A stretch of 64,000 nt of DNA from Clavibacter michiganensis (GCA_002150995.1 MDHJ01000001.1:186001-250000), one strand, 5' to 3'. Shown: positions 43,755 to 54,826, counted from the first letter of the stretch. The notes: a model not told the origin generated them from the sequence alone. Numbers and translations are program-made.

Positions 43755-45938
43755 TCAGACCGCGGTCACCCGCAGGAGCGCGATCGTCTCGGGCCACATC
43801 GCCGGCGTGTGCAGCCCCGAGACCGCGAGCGCGCGGCCCGTCAGCTCGACGCCGTCGAACCAGGCGGGCGCGGTGAAGCCGTGGTCGGGCACGCCGACGC
43901 GGACGGGCTCCACGCGGTAGCGGCGCTCCGGGTCGAGGCCCGGCAGGAGGAAGCGGCCGCGCGGCGAGACGTCGGAGCGGCCCACCGTCGCGAGGAAGAA
44001 CAGCGCGGCGGAGGCGTCCTCGGCCACCGAGCCGTACACCCAGAGGCTCGGGTCGGAGCCGTCCGCGCGCACCACCGTGCCCGTGTGCATGAGGGCGCGC
44101 TCCCGCTTGTAGAGGGCGATCCACTCGGCGAGGTCGCGCTCCTCGTCCGGGGTGGCCTGCGTCAGGTCCCACTCGATGCCGAAGTGCGCGAACAGCGACG
44201 TGCCCGCGCGGAAGGCGAGGGTGTGCGCGCGGCCCGTGGTGTGGTTGACGCCCGACGCGATGTGGGAGCCCATGAGCTCCGGCGGCAGCAGCTGCATGGT
44301 CCAGCGGTTCATCTGCTGGCGCTCGAGCGGGTCGATGCAGTCGGACACCCACACGCGGTCGGTGCGCTCGAGCACGCCCAGGTCCACGCGGGATCCGCCC
44401 GAGGAGCACGACTCGATCTCGAGGTCCGGGAAGCGCTCGCGGAGCTCGTCCATGAGCCGGTACGCGGCGAGCGTCTGGAGGTGCACGCCCGCCTGGCCGC
44501 GCGGGGCGATGCCGGCGTCGACGAGGTCCCGGTTGTGGTCCCACTTGACGTAGGCGATGTCGTACTCGGCGAGGATCGCGCTGACCCGCTCCAGGATGTG
44601 GGCGTACGCCTCGGGGATCGCGAGGTCGAGGACCTGCTGCTTGCGGTGGGTGCCCGGGCGGCGGCCGCCGGTGGCCATGATCCACTCGGGGTGCTCGCGC
44701 GCGAGGTCGGAGTCCTCGTTGATCATCTCGGGCTCGAACCACAGTCCGAACTCCATGCCGAGGGCGCGCACGCGGTCGATGATCGGGGTGAGGCCGTCGG
44801 GCCAGACGCCCTCGTCGACGTACCAGTCGCCGAGGCCCGCGTCGTCGGCGCGGCGGTGGCGGAACCAGCCGTCGTCGAGCACGTAGCGCTCGACGCCGAG
44901 GGCGGCCGCGCGCTCGGCGAGGTCGGTGAGGCGCGCGAGGTCGTGGTCGAAGTAGACCGCCTCCCACACGTTCAGGGTGACGGGCCGGTCGCGGCGCGGG
45001 TGGGCGTCGCGGGCGCGGAGGAAGCGGTGGAAGCGGGCCGCCTGGTCGTCGAGGCCGTGTCCGTACGCCGCGTAGACCCAGGGGCTCGCGTAGGCCTCGC
45101 CCTCGGCGAGGCGCACCTCGCCGGGCAGGAGGAGCTCGCCGCCGCCGATCACCTGGCGGCCGCTGGAGAGGCGCTCCGCGTAGTGGCGGTGGTCGCCGCT
45201 GAAGGCGACGTGCGCGCCCCACACGTCGCCGTGGCGGAAGCCGAAGCCGGGCACGCCGACCGAGAGCACGGTCGCGGCGTCGGATCCCGTGCGGCCGCGA
45301 CGGCCCTCGCGCTCGTGGATGCCGACGTTCAGCGTGCTGCGCTGCGGGGTGCGCTCCTTGCCCCAGCGGCCGGCGAAGTCGAGGACCTCGCGCGCCTCGG
45401 GCGGGATCGGCAGCGCCAGCGTGATCCCCTCGACGTCGTAGACGCCCTCGCCGGCGTTCGTGAGCTCCGCGCGGGTGCGCACGAGTCCGGAGGGCAGCAG
45501 CTCCACGTCGACCGCGAGGCCGAGGCCGGCCACGTCGTCGACCGCGTCCACGTGCACGAGCGCGGGGCCGTGGGTCGCGGATCCGGGACGCCCGTCGGTG
45601 CCCGCCGGCAGCGGGGACCCGTCCACCGTCGCGGCGGTCACGCGGAACGACGGCGACCAGTCGGCGCCGGAGCGGTGCCCGGCGATGCCGGGCTTCCCCG
45701 TCCAGGACGTGTGCGCCTCGGGGAGGATCGCCAGGCGGATGGGGTCGTCCGCGACGTTCGGCACGATCGGCTCGACCGCCGCGCGGGCCATCGTCTCGAG
45801 GTCCGCGGCCGTGGTCGCGCCGAGGTCGGCGCCCCAGTGCACGACGGCGGGCAGGCGGCCGTCCGTGAGGTCGAGCACGAGGGAGACGCCGGATGCCCGG
45901 AGGTGGAGGAGGGCGGACGGGACGGCGGTGTCGGGCAT
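43755..45938 (-). CDS. GH36 alpha-galactosidase
   Basis: 727 aa, cytoplasmic. Family marks: VTLNVWEAVYFDHD, RYVLDDGWF, FGLWFEPEMINEDSDL, nucleophile Asp467 in YVKWDHNRD, CSSGGSRVDLGVL and acid/base Asp533 in VWVSDCIDPLERQQMNRWT. It hydrolyses terminal alpha-galactose from raffinose-family oligosaccharides and galactomannans. Start ATG 45938 follows AGGAGC. With GH3, GH51 and the sugar importer it extends the plant-sugar repertoire; no transporter is adjacent. Confidence 0.95.
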   Translation of the reverse strand: MPDTAVPSALLHLRASGVSLVLDLTDGRLPAVVHWGADLGATTAADLETMARAAVEPIVPNVADDPIRLAILPEAHTSWTGKPGIAGHRSGADWSPSFRVTAATVDGSPLPAGTDGRPGSATHGPALVHVDAVDDVAGLGLAVDVELLPSGLVRTRAELTNAGEGVYDVEGITLALPIPPEAREVLDFAGRWGKERTPQRSTLNVGIHEREGRRGRTGSDAATVLSVGVPGFGFRHGDVWGAHVAFSGDHRHYAERLSSGRQVIGGGELLLPGEVRLAEGEAYASPWVYAAYGHGLDDQAARFHRFLRARDAHPRRDRPVTLNVWEAVYFDHDLARLTDLAERAAALGVERYVLDDGWFRHRRADDAGLGDWYVDEGVWPDGLTPIIDRVRALGMEFGLWFEPEMINEDSDLAREHPEWIMATGGRRPGTHRKQQVLDLAIPEAYAHILERVSAILAEYDIAYVKWDHNRDLVDAGIAPRGQAGVHLQTLAAYRLMDELRERFPDLEIESCSSGGSRVDLGVLERTDRVWVSDCIDPLERQQMNRWTMQLLPPELMGSHIASGVNHTTGRAHTLAFRAGTSLFAHFGIEWDLTQATPDEERDLAEWIALYKRERALMHTGTVVRADGSDPSLWVYGSVAEDASAALFFLATVGRSDVSPRGRFLLPGLDPERRYRVEPVRVGVPDHGFTAPAWFDGVELTGRALAVSGLHTPAMWPETIALLRVTAV

Positions 45939-46024
45939 GGTGCTCCTGCGTCGATGCGGGTGGGATGCCCCCATCCTGCCGCGGCGTGGCCGGTCGCCGC
46001 ACGCCTCCACGCCGAGGCGGTCGC

Positions 46025-46402
46025 CTAGTCCAGGTCCTCGAGGCCGGGCACGGCCGTGCCGTCCTGGTGGTCGGCGGTGACGCGGGTGCCCGGCTGCGAC
46101 TGCCGGGCGCTGATGGTGAGCGCGCGGATGCGGGCGACCGCGTCGGGATCGCGCAGCTCCTCGCCCACGGAGTCCGCGGCGTCGGCGGGCTCCACCACGA
46201 TCTGGCTGGCCGGGCCGATGAGGATCTCGACCTCGCCCGCGCCGCCGTCAGGCAGCCGGACGGGCACCCGGACGGCGTCGGCCGCCCGGCCCTCGCGGGC
46301 GAGCGCCTGCGCGCAGTCGACGACGGCCCGGGCGATGTCGTCGCCGGTGAGGTAGCGGCCGTCGGCGTAGTGGATGGTGTGCACCCTCCCACTGAACGCC
46401 AT
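46025..46402 (-). CDS. Protein of unknown function, 125 aa
   Basis: A soluble, acidic protein beginning MAFSGRVHTIHYADGRYLTGDDIARAVVDCAQAL with a helical N-half, then a beta-rich stretch (VRVPVRLPDGGAGEVEILIGPASQIVVEP) and an acidic tail (HQDGTAVPGLEDLD). There are no signals or membrane segments. It is divergent from an aldo/keto reductase, about 105 nt apart. I do not recognise a family. Confidence 0.65.
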   Translation of the reverse strand: MAFSGRVHTIHYADGRYLTGDDIARAVVDCAQALAREGRAADAVRVPVRLPDGGAGEVEILIGPASQIVVEPADAADSVGEELRDPDAVARIRALTISARQSQPGTRVTADHQDGTAVPGLEDLD

Positions 46403-46496
46403 CCCGCGCCCGTCGACCAGGGGCTTGCCGCCCGAGGCGCGCGGGTGGAGGGTCCGCGCGGCGCCGGAGCGTCGCGGTCGCGGCCCCCGGCCTCGG

Positions 46497-46502
46497 TACG
46501 CT
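46497..46502 (+). promoter_or_regulatory. -10 of aldo/keto reductase gene (leaderless)
   Basis: TACGCT, 6 nt, ATG 46509. Confidence 0.55.
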
Positions 46503-46508
46503 CGGCGG

Positions 46509-47513
46509 ATGACCTACGTCGCTCATCCCGATCGCTACTCGTCCATGCCCTACCGCCGGTCCGGCCGCTCCGGCCTCAAGCTCCCCGAGCTGTCCCTCGG
46601 CCTCTGGCACAACTTCGGCACCTCCCGCCCCATCGACACGCAGCGCGCCATCGTGCGCCGCGCCTTCGACCTCGGGATCACGCACTTCGACCTCGCGAAC
46701 AACTACGGACCGCCCCCCGGGAGCGCCGAGACGGCGTTCGGCCGGATCCTCCGCGAGGACCTCCGCCCGTACCGCGACGAGATCGTCATCTCCTCCAAGG
46801 CCGGCTACCACATGTGGGAGGGCCCCTACGGGGAGTGGGGATCCCGCAAGTCGATGCTCGCCTCGCTCGACCAGAGCCTCGGCCGCATGGACCTCGAGTA
46901 CGTCGACGTCTTCTACTCCCACCGCCCCGACCCCGAGACGCCCATCGAGGAGACCATGGGCGCGCTCGCGACCGCGGTGCACCAGGGCAAGGCGCTCTAC
47001 GCCGGCATCAGCAACTACTCGCCCGAGCAGACCGAGCGCGCCGTCGCCGCGCTCGCCGAGCACAAGGTGCCGCTGACCATCCACCAGCCGAGCTACTCGA
47101 TGTTCAACCGCCACGTCGAGGGCGGGCTGCTGCCCGTGCTCGAGGAGGCGGGATCCGGCTGCATCGTCTTCTCGCCGCTCTCCCAGGGGCTGCTCACCGA
47201 CCGCTACCTGTCGGGATCCATCCCCTCCGACTCGCGCGCCGCCACCAGCGGGTTCCTCGACGAGTCCGCCGTGTCCGACACGTACCTCGAGCGCGCGCGC
47301 GGCCTGCAGGCCGTCGCCGAGGGGCGCGGGCAGACGCTCGCGCAGCTCGCGCTGTCGTGGGTGCTGCGTCACCCGGGCATCACGAGCGCGCTCATCGGCG
47401 CCTCGAGCGTCGAGCAGCTGGAGCAGAACGTGGCCGCGGCCGGCGCCCCGGCCCTCACCGACGACGAGCTGGCGGCCATCGAGCCGCTCGCGGTCGACGG
47501 CACCGGGCGCTGA
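46509..47513 (+). CDS. Aldo/keto reductase, YghZ/glyceraldehyde-3-phosphate reductase type
   Basis: 334 aa. The AKR tetrad is visible: Asp/Tyr in ITHFDLANNYGPP, Lys in ISSKAGYHMW and His in VFYSHRPDPETP. The opening YRRSGRSGLKLPELSLGLWHNFG and the end ITSALIGASSVEQLEQNVAA are typical of the YghZ (AKR14) group, which reduces L-glyceraldehyde-3-phosphate and methylglyoxal with NADPH. The dipeptidase gene follows 7 nt later, so they may form an operon. Confidence 0.93.
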   Translation: MTYVAHPDRYSSMPYRRSGRSGLKLPELSLGLWHNFGTSRPIDTQRAIVRRAFDLGITHFDLANNYGPPPGSAETAFGRILREDLRPYRDEIVISSKAGYHMWEGPYGEWGSRKSMLASLDQSLGRMDLEYVDVFYSHRPDPETPIEETMGALATAVHQGKALYAGISNYSPEQTERAVAALAEHKVPLTIHQPSYSMFNRHVEGGLLPVLEEAGSGCIVFSPLSQGLLTDRYLSGSIPSDSRAATSGFLDESAVSDTYLERARGLQAVAEGRGQTLAQLALSWVLRHPGITSALIGASSVEQLEQNVAAAGAPALTDDELAAIEPLAVDGTGR

Positions 47514-47520
47514 TCCGTCC

Positions 47521-48734
47521 GTGACGAGCGACGACGCCCTGGCGCCCGCGCATCCGACGACCGCCGAGCGGGTCGACCGGATCCTGGACGGCCAGGGCGT
47601 CGTCGACGGGCACGACGACCTCGCGTGGGCGCTGCGCGAGCGGGCGGTGCGGGAGGGCGGGCCGAGCGCGTCCGTGGCCGACGGCGTCATCGCGCGGCTC
47701 GCCGTCGAGGACGCCGTGCCGGGGCTGCACACCGACCTGCCGCGCCTCGCGCGCGGACGGGTGGCGGCGCAGTTCTGGTCGGTGTGGGTGCCGGACCTGC
47801 CGGGCGTCGACCCGGTGCGCTCGACCATCGAGCAGATCGACGTCGTGCGGCGGATCGTGGCCGCGCACCCGGACCGGCTCGCGCTCGCCGAGACGGCCGA
47901 CGACGTGGACCGCGTGGTCGCGTCCGGCCGGATCGCATCGCTGCTGGGAATGGAGGGCGGGCACTCCATCGGCGGCTCGCTCGGTGCGCTCCGGACGATG
48001 CGCGCGCTCGGGGTCCGGTACATGACGCTCACCCACAACTCGGCCGTCGCCTGGGCCGACTCCGCGACCGATGCGCCCGTGCACCACGGCCTGAGCGCCG
48101 CGGGCGAGCGCGTGGTCGCGGAGATGGAGCGGATCGGCATGGTCGTCGACCTCTCGCACGTCTCGGCCGACGTGATGCGGCAGGTGCTGCGGATCGCCCG
48201 CCGGCCGGTGCTCTTCAGCCACTCCGGAGCGCGCGCCGAGTGCGACGTGCCGCGCAACGTGCCCGACGACGTGCTGCAGGCCCTCCCCGCAAACGACGGC
48301 GTGTGCATGGCGACGTTCGTGCCGCAGTTCGTCTCGCCCGCGGTCGCCGCGTGGCACGAGGAGACGCTGGCGCTCGCGGTGGCCGAGGGCGTCGACCCGC
48401 GCGACCACGAGGGCGTGCAGGCGGTCGCCGCCCGGCGTCCCGGGGAGCGGCCGCGCGCGACGCTCGCCGACGTCGTGCGGCACGTGGAGCGGATCCGCGA
48501 GGTCGCCGGCCCCCGGCACGTGGGCCTCGGCGGGGACTACGACGGCGTCGACCGCACGCCCGACGGCCTCGAGGACGTCTCGCGCTACCCGGCGCTCATC
48601 GCCGCGCTCGCGGAGCGCGGCTGGTCCGATGGCGACCTCCGCGCGCTCGCGGGCGGCAACGCGCTGCGCGTGCTGCGGGCCGCGGACGCCGACGACGAGG
48701 TGTCGCGCGGGGAGGCGGACGCGGGGACGCTGGC

Positions 48735-48738
<4 letters not shown>
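47521..48738 (+). CDS. Membrane-dipeptidase-type (M19) metallopeptidase
   Basis: 405 aa. Zinc-site motif VVDGHDDLAWAL (HxD), bridging Glu in LLGMEGGHSIGGS, MTLTHNSAVAWADSATD, DLSHVSADVMRQVL, SHSGARAE and GGDYDGVD, all in M19 order. No signal peptide. Family members cleave dipeptides, including those with D-residues, or D-amino-acid derivatives. GTG 47521 comes 7 nt after the aldo/keto reductase stop; the next gene overlaps by GTGA. Confidence 0.92.
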
Positions 48739-49694
<956 letters not shown>

Positions 49695-49751
49695 TCCGCT
49701 GCGGCACGGACCCGGCCCGTTGCCGCGAGGAGCCGCCGACGCGCATCCGGC

Positions 49752-51617
49752 TCAGACCCCGCCGCCGCCTCCTCCACCGCCGCCGCCTCCGGAGGTCGTG
49801 CCCCCGGAGGATCCGCCGCTCGAGCTCGACGTGGACGAGACGCCGTGCATGCTCGACGACACCGAGCCGAGGCTGGCGGCGAACGACGCGGGCACGAACG
49901 GCCCCGTCCCGTCGTACCAGCCCGGCCGGCTCCGCTGGTGCTCGTAGCGACGGCCGAGCTCGTCGCCCCACTCCTCCTCCTGGCCGAACATGGCGGCGTA
50001 GGGCAGCAGCTCCTCGGTGAGGCGCAGCACGTCCCGGTCGTCGTGCGGCAGGTCGCGCCGCTCGGCGCCCGCGGGCGACTGCAGCACGCGGATCCGATCG
50101 GCCTCGGCCAGCCGGATGAACTCCCGCAGGCCCGCGAGGTGGTCGCGGAGCGCGACGCCGCGCTCGGTGAGCGGGTGCTTCACGAGCGCGCCGATCGTCA
50201 CGATCAACGCGAGCACCGCGGCGACGATGAACGCCACGACGACGAGACCGCCGAACGCCTGCACGAAAGAGATCACGGCGAAGGCGATCGCGGCGGACAT
50301 GCCGAGCGACGCGGCCACGAGCAGCCCCACGATCGGACCGACCGGCAGCGGCTTCCGCAGGCCGTCCGTCACCGTCCGCTTCGTGACGGCGGCCATGAGC
50401 TTCTGGATCCGCGCGGCCACCTTCGCGTCCGCGCGCTTCAGGTCCTTCACGCTGCCGGCTCCCGCGCCCTCGCCGAAGACCGCGGCGACGAAGCGGCGCT
50501 CGTCGGGGTCGGTCACGCGCGCGGGGTCCACGAGCTCCAGCGCGAAGGAGGGCTTCCGGCCGCCGTCCCGCTCCAGGATCCGCAGCGCCCCGCGCACGGC
50601 GAGGTCGAGCAGGAGCGCGGTCGTCGCGCGACCCGTGTTGCCGGACACGACGGACGAGACCAGCACGCCCACGCCCTCCGGCGGGTCGTACTCCGCGACG
50701 ACGGTGCCGCGGCCGGGCGCGTCCGCGAGGCGGCGACGGCGCAGCACCAGGGCGCCCACCGCGGCGGCCACGGCGACGAGCGCCCCGGCGAGCGACAGCG
50801 TGGGCCATGGCGCCGCGAGGAACGAGGAGTCGCGCGGCGTGAACGTGCCGGGCTCGAAGCCGATCGAGAGGCTGAGGTTCTCGTACGCCCCGAGGTCGGT
50901 CGCGGTCGCCACGAAGCCCTCGTCGGTGCGCGTGATCTCGGCGGGGCCGTCGGCGCCCTCGGGCCCCGACGCCGCGTCCGCCCCGCCCGTGAGGCGCTCC
51001 TGGAGCTCCGGCGGGATCTCGACGGTCGCCGTGACGCGGCCGATCGGCTGCGCCCAGCCCGTGCCGTTCACGTCCCAGTAGAACTCGTCGGCCCCCGTGT
51101 CGGCGTAGGCGCGGGTCACGTCGCGCTGCTCGTACTCGATGACGTAGGTCTGCTCGCCGCGCACGTAGCCGGCGTCGGCGATCGTGAGCACGAGGGCTCC
51201 GTCCTCGGTCTCGGTCTCGTACGCGCGCGGCGTGCCGTCGTCGTCGGTGACCGACAGCACGCGGAGACCCGTCGGGTGGCCGTCGTACGACCGCACCAGC
51301 TCGCGGCGGATCCCGCGGTTCTGATCGCGGTCGGGGAACTGGGCCACGAGCGTCTCGGTGGTGCGGAGGACGGACCGGCCGTCGGCGTCGGCCGAGAGGC
51401 GGTAGACGGCGTCGAAGGAGCGGAACACGAAGCTGTCCACGCTGGCCTCGGCCGGGGCGGCGAGCCCGAGGGGGACGGCGACGAGGGCCAGCAGCGCGGC
51501 GACGAGCGCGACGCGCACGCGGGCGACGACGCGGTGGGGTGCAGCGGACGGGCGCCTCCGGATTCCGCGCATCGGGGTGCTCCCCGGGTCCTGCTCCCGC
51601 ATCCCGTGCTCAGCCAT
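49752..51617 (-). CDS. DUF2207-type predicted membrane protein
   Basis: 621 aa. Signal peptide (cleavage near PAEASVDSF), an extracytoplasmic beta-rich DUF2207 domain (RTTETLVAQFPDRDQNRGI, AYADTGADEFYWDVNGTGWAQPIG), a helix at about 270-290, a cytoplasmic part (VVAEYDPPEGVGVLV), two helices near 420-470 and a C-terminal low-complexity Ser/Gly tail ending in a long Gly run. This family is widespread in actinobacteria and unassigned. The coding start overlaps the preceding gene's end by 8 nt. Confidence 0.88.
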   Translation of the reverse strand: MAEHGMREQDPGSTPMRGIRRRPSAAPHRVVARVRVALVAALLALVAVPLGLAAPAEASVDSFVFRSFDAVYRLSADADGRSVLRTTETLVAQFPDRDQNRGIRRELVRSYDGHPTGLRVLSVTDDDGTPRAYETETEDGALVLTIADAGYVRGEQTYVIEYEQRDVTRAYADTGADEFYWDVNGTGWAQPIGRVTATVEIPPELQERLTGGADAASGPEGADGPAEITRTDEGFVATATDLGAYENLSLSIGFEPGTFTPRDSSFLAAPWPTLSLAGALVAVAAAVGALVLRRRRLADAPGRGTVVAEYDPPEGVGVLVSSVVSGNTGRATTALLLDLAVRGALRILERDGGRKPSFALELVDPARVTDPDERRFVAAVFGEGAGAGSVKDLKRADAKVAARIQKLMAAVTKRTVTDGLRKPLPVGPIVGLLVAASLGMSAAIAFAVISFVQAFGGLVVVAFIVAAVLALIVTIGALVKHPLTERGVALRDHLAGLREFIRLAEADRIRVLQSPAGAERRDLPHDDRDVLRLTEELLPYAAMFGQEEEWGDELGRRYEHQRSRPGWYDGTGPFVPASFAASLGSVSSSMHGVSSTSSSSGGSSGGTTSGGGGGGGGGGGV

Positions 51618-52002
51618 CGTGCGCTCCCGTGCCCGCGCCGGATCCCGTGCCCGGTCCCGGGTCGATCAGCCGCCAGTCGGCGACGAAGTCCCGGACGGTC
51701 CGCGTCTCGAGGTCGAGCCGGACGCGCTGCAGCAGCGCGTCGGCCTCGACGGGGCTCCCGGCGTTCGTCCGCAGGACCTCGCGGCCGGTGTCGATGCGCC
51801 GGACGACCAGGTCGGACTCGCGGCCCAGGTCGTCGACGTCAGCGGCGCGGACGACCGCCAGCGCCAGGGCGCCGATGGTGCGGACCGCGCGCCGGATCGG
51901 CCGCCGGGGACCGGCCTCCAGGACGGCCTCGAGGATCTCGGCGGCCACGGGTGCGTCCCCGTCCGCGTGCCCGTCCCCGATGGCGGATGCGCCTGCACTC
52001 AT
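51610..52002 (-). CDS. Protein of unknown function coupled to DUF2207 gene
   Basis: 130 aa from ATG 52002 (GGGAGCACG upstream). Soluble, helical; segments AAEILEAVLEAGPRRPIRRAVRTIGALALAVVRAADVDD and TRTVRDFVADWRLIDPGPG. It overlaps the DUF2207 start by 8 nt, so translation is coupled and a joint role is likely. No family recognised. Confidence 0.6.
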   Translation of the reverse strand: MSAGASAIGDGHADGDAPVAAEILEAVLEAGPRRPIRRAVRTIGALALAVVRAADVDDLGRESDLVVRRIDTGREVLRTNAGSPVEADALLQRVRLDLETRTVRDFVADWRLIDPGPGTGSGAGTGAHDG

Positions 52003-52041
52003 CGTCGTGCTCCCCTCGCGCGGCCCCCGCCGCACACGGAG

Positions 52042-53459
52042 TCAACCACGGGAGCCGTCGGCGATCAGGGCCGCCGCGTCGGCGGCGAGGCCCGCGTAGG
52101 CCGACTGCCGCTCGAGGTCCGCCGCGTCGCCCGCGGCGGCCTGCACCACGACGGTCCAGGCTGCGTCGCCGTCCCCGAGGAGGTACGCGAGCGCCAGGGT
52201 CCCGACCGAGCTGCCGCCCTTGAACGCCACGTGGTCGAAGCGCTCCGGCTCGGGCAGGCCGGGGTTCGCCGCGAGGATCCCGCGCACGGGCTCCCCGGCG
52301 GGCGTCGCGGCGAGCGCGGCGAGGCCGAGCTGCGCGCGGGCGATGTCGTCGGGCGTCGCGAACCAGTCGGCGCCGTCGGTCCACGCGACGTCCGACACGG
52401 CGGAGACGGGGATGTCGAGGACCCCGCCGGGCAGCCCGTCGAGGAGCGCGCGGCGCTCGGTCGCGTCGCCGTCGGCCCACCTGGCGCGGAGGGCCCCGTC
52501 GTCCTGCCAGCCGACGCGGAAGAGGTCGCGCGTCGTCATCAGCGGCACGTTCCGCGGCGGGTCGGAGTGGCCGAGCTCGGCGAGCTGCGCCTCGACGGCC
52601 TCCCGTCCGACGGCCGCGATCAGCATGTCGGTGGCCGTGTTGTCGCTGATCGCGATCATCTTCGCGGCGGTCTCGCGGACGCTCACGACCGTGCCGGTCG
52701 GTGCGTCCTGCAGCTCGCCGGAGGGGAGGCTGCGCACGTCGTCGGTGACGGTGAGCGGGTCGTCCCAGCCGAGGCGCCCCTCCTCGACCGCCTGGACGAC
52801 CGCGCCCAGCACGTAGAGCTTCACGATCGACCCGATGGGCCGTGCGTCGCTCGCGGCGACGCCCTCGGGAGCACCTCGAGGACCCGCTCGCCGAGGGCGC
52901 CGTCCTCGACGCGCGTGACGGTCAGCGACACGTCGCCGCCGAGCGCCGCCGCCTGCTCCTCCAGCTCGTCCCAGCTGGTCGCGGGCTCGCGCTCGGGCTC
53001 CGGCTCGCCGAAGAACAGGCCCGTGATGAGGCCGGCGTCGTCGACGGCCACCTGCATGTCGAAGGTGCCGGCGTCCGCGCTGGCGATGGTGGTGACCGAC
53101 TGCGGGCCCTGCTCCTCGTGGGCGGTGACGGTCCACGGGCGTCCCGCGCGCACCTGCTCGAGCACGCCGGCCAGCTCCTCCGCGGGCGCCGCGTCGAGCA
53201 TCACCTGCGCGAGGCGCTCGCCGGTCTCCTGCACGGGGACGGCGTCGTCGGATCCGACCGTGTCGACCAGCCACTGCGCCTGCGCGCCGACGGGGGTGTC
53301 CGGCAGCACGACCGGCTCGGCGACGGGCGCGGGGGTGGCGGGACCCGCGGGCGCCGCCGCGCAGCCGGCCGCGAGGGCCGTGACGGCGGCGAGGGCGAGG
53401 GCGAGCGCGGCACGGGCGGGCCGGGATGGGCGGGGCGGACGCAGCGGTGACGGGGCCAT
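52042..53459 (-). CDS. LpqF/Cpe-like serine hydrolase lipoprotein, single-base frameshift
   Basis: 472 aa after repair. Lipobox LAAGC (Cys33), an N-terminal LpqF-type domain (ELAGVLEQVRAGRPWTVTAHEEQGPQSVTT in order), then a class A beta-lactamase-like domain: SIVK (SxxK), SDN (AISDNTATD) and KGG (FKGGSSVGT). As written the first frame reads VLEVLPRASPRATHGPSGRS and stops at 52821; one more C at 52864-52869 joins it to EGVAASDARPIGSIVKLYVLG. Actinobacterial LpqF relatives are cell-envelope hydrolases; a beta-lactam role is not implied. Confidence 0.85.
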
Positions 53460-53525
53460 GCCCCAGTCGACCGGAGCGGGGCCCTCCGCACGTCCCCCAG
53501 GAGGGGGAATCGTCCGGAGGGCCCC

Positions 53526-53599
53526 GCATGCCGAGAGGGCGGCGGGTGCCGGAGGGCCTCGCGTGCCGGGAGGGCCCCGCGTGCCGGGAGGGCGGCGGC
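53526..53599. repeat. Imperfect GC-rich repeats, about 18 bp
   Basis: Four variants of GTGCCGGGAGGGCCCCGC in tandem between the LpqF-like and DUF1906 genes, directly after the DUF1906 stop. They may fold as a 3' end structure. Confidence 0.6.
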
Positions 53600-54826
53600 T
53601 CAGCTCCGCGGCGCGACCCGGTCCTGGCCGGCGTCGCGACCGGATGCGACGACCGTGTCGATGTCGAACGCCCGGTCACCCGCGCCGACGGGGTGCTCGA
53701 GGATCTGGTCGAACGCCCAGTCCTCCGGGATGCGCACGCCCAGGTTCGCGCCCCAGCCCGTGGACATGTCGGCCACGTAGCTGAGCTCGGTGAGGTGCGC
53801 GGCGCCGAGGGTGCGGCAGACGCGCCGGCCGCCGTACACGCCCACGCGGTAGTCGCTGCCGCGGCGGTCGAGCTCCGCGTGGATGCCGCGGAAGTAGGGC
53901 TGGATGCTCTCCTCGACCTCCTCGCGCGTCGCGTCGAAGTCGACGGCGTAGTAGATGGGCGTGCCGGGCAGGAAGCCGAGGCGGCGGGCCGCGTCGTCGG
54001 CCCGGCCGGCCGCGCGGACCCCGAGGTCGTGGGAGAAGTACGTGGCGTCGGTGCCGCCCTCCTGGAAGATCGGGACGATCCGGAGCCCGCCCGCGAGGAT
54101 CGCGTCGATCTCGCCGTCCTGGATGCGCTTCGCCAGCGCGTCGGGCACCTCGGAGTCGGTGAGGTAGCGGGCGATGACGGTGTACCCGGCGTCGCGGAGG
54201 GTCCTCGCGCGCTCCGGCGTGATGACCGTGATGCCGTCGGCCGCGGTGCCCGGCCGCGTGGGATCCCCGTTGCTCGCGAGGAGCGCGGCCCAGGTGCGGT
54301 AGTCGCCCCGGCCCGTCTCGGGCAGGGCCACCGTGCGCTGGAACCGGGAGAGGCGCACGCCCTGCTCGTCGGAGAAGACGCCGTCGACGGGCCCGTCCCA
54401 CGTGCTCATGACGACGAGCGACGCCTGCAGGAGGTGCACCAGCCAGCCCGTGGTGTCGGCGGATCCCACGGCGAGGTCGGGCTGCTGCTGCAGCGTGCGG
54501 CGGGTGAGCGGCCCGAGGACGCCGTTGGCCGTGCCCTCCGGGATGCCCATCTCGAGCTGCAGGGCGTGGATGAGGGCGGAGTGCGCGGCCCCGGTCCAGA
54601 CGCCGTCGGTGGTGACGGCGGGGAAGCCGGCGCGGGCCCCGTAGCGGGCGGCGAGCTGCCGCTGGATGTCGCGGACGACCGGGCGGCCGTTCGAGGCCAG
54701 GGGGGTGCCGGGTGCGTCGGCGCCGGCGGGCGCGGCCTCGTCGGCGTGGGCGGGACCCGCGGCGAGGAGGGCCACGGGGACGGCGGCGAGGGCGCCGCCC
54801 AGGATGGAGCGTCGGGACAGGGTCAT
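53600..54826 (-). CDS. Tat-exported DUF1906 glycoside-hydrolase-like protein with PG-binding domain
   Basis: 408 aa from ATG 54826, which has GGGAGG 7 nt upstream. Tat signal SRRSILGGALAAV with cleavage near AHADEAA. Two peptidoglycan-binding-like repeats (TTDGVWTGAAHSALIHALQLEMGIPEGTANGVLGPLTRR; DGPVDGVFSDEQGVRLSRFQ in order), then a DUF1906 (Rv2525c-like) TIM-barrel domain: ITVITPERARTLRDAGYTVIARYLTDSE, GTPIYYAVDFDAT, VGVYGGRRVCRTLG. Predicted to act on or bind the cell wall. Confidence 0.9.
   Translation of the reverse strand: MTLSRRSILGGALAAVPVALLAAGPAHADEAAPAGADAPGTPLASNGRPVVRDIQRQLAARYGARAGFPAVTTDGVWTGAAHSALIHALQLEMGIPEGTANGVLGPLTRRTLQQQPDLAVGSADTTGWLVHLLQASLVVMSTWDGPVDGVFSDEQGVRLSRFQRTVALPETGRGDYRTWAALLASNGDPTRPGTAADGITVITPERARTLRDAGYTVIARYLTDSEVPDALAKRIQDGEIDAILAGGLRIVPIFQEGGTDATYFSHDLGVRAAGRADDAARRLGFLPGTPIYYAVDFDATREEVEESIQPYFRGIHAELDRRGSDYRVGVYGGRRVCRTLGAAHLTELSYVADMSTGWGANLGVRIPEDWAFDQILEHPVGAGDRAFDIDTVVASGRDAGQDRVAPRS

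Noticed and set aside
52042..53459. Beta-lactam resistance gene
   Set aside because: SxxK/SDN/KGG are present, but the LpqF-type N-domain and lipobox indicate an envelope hydrolase.
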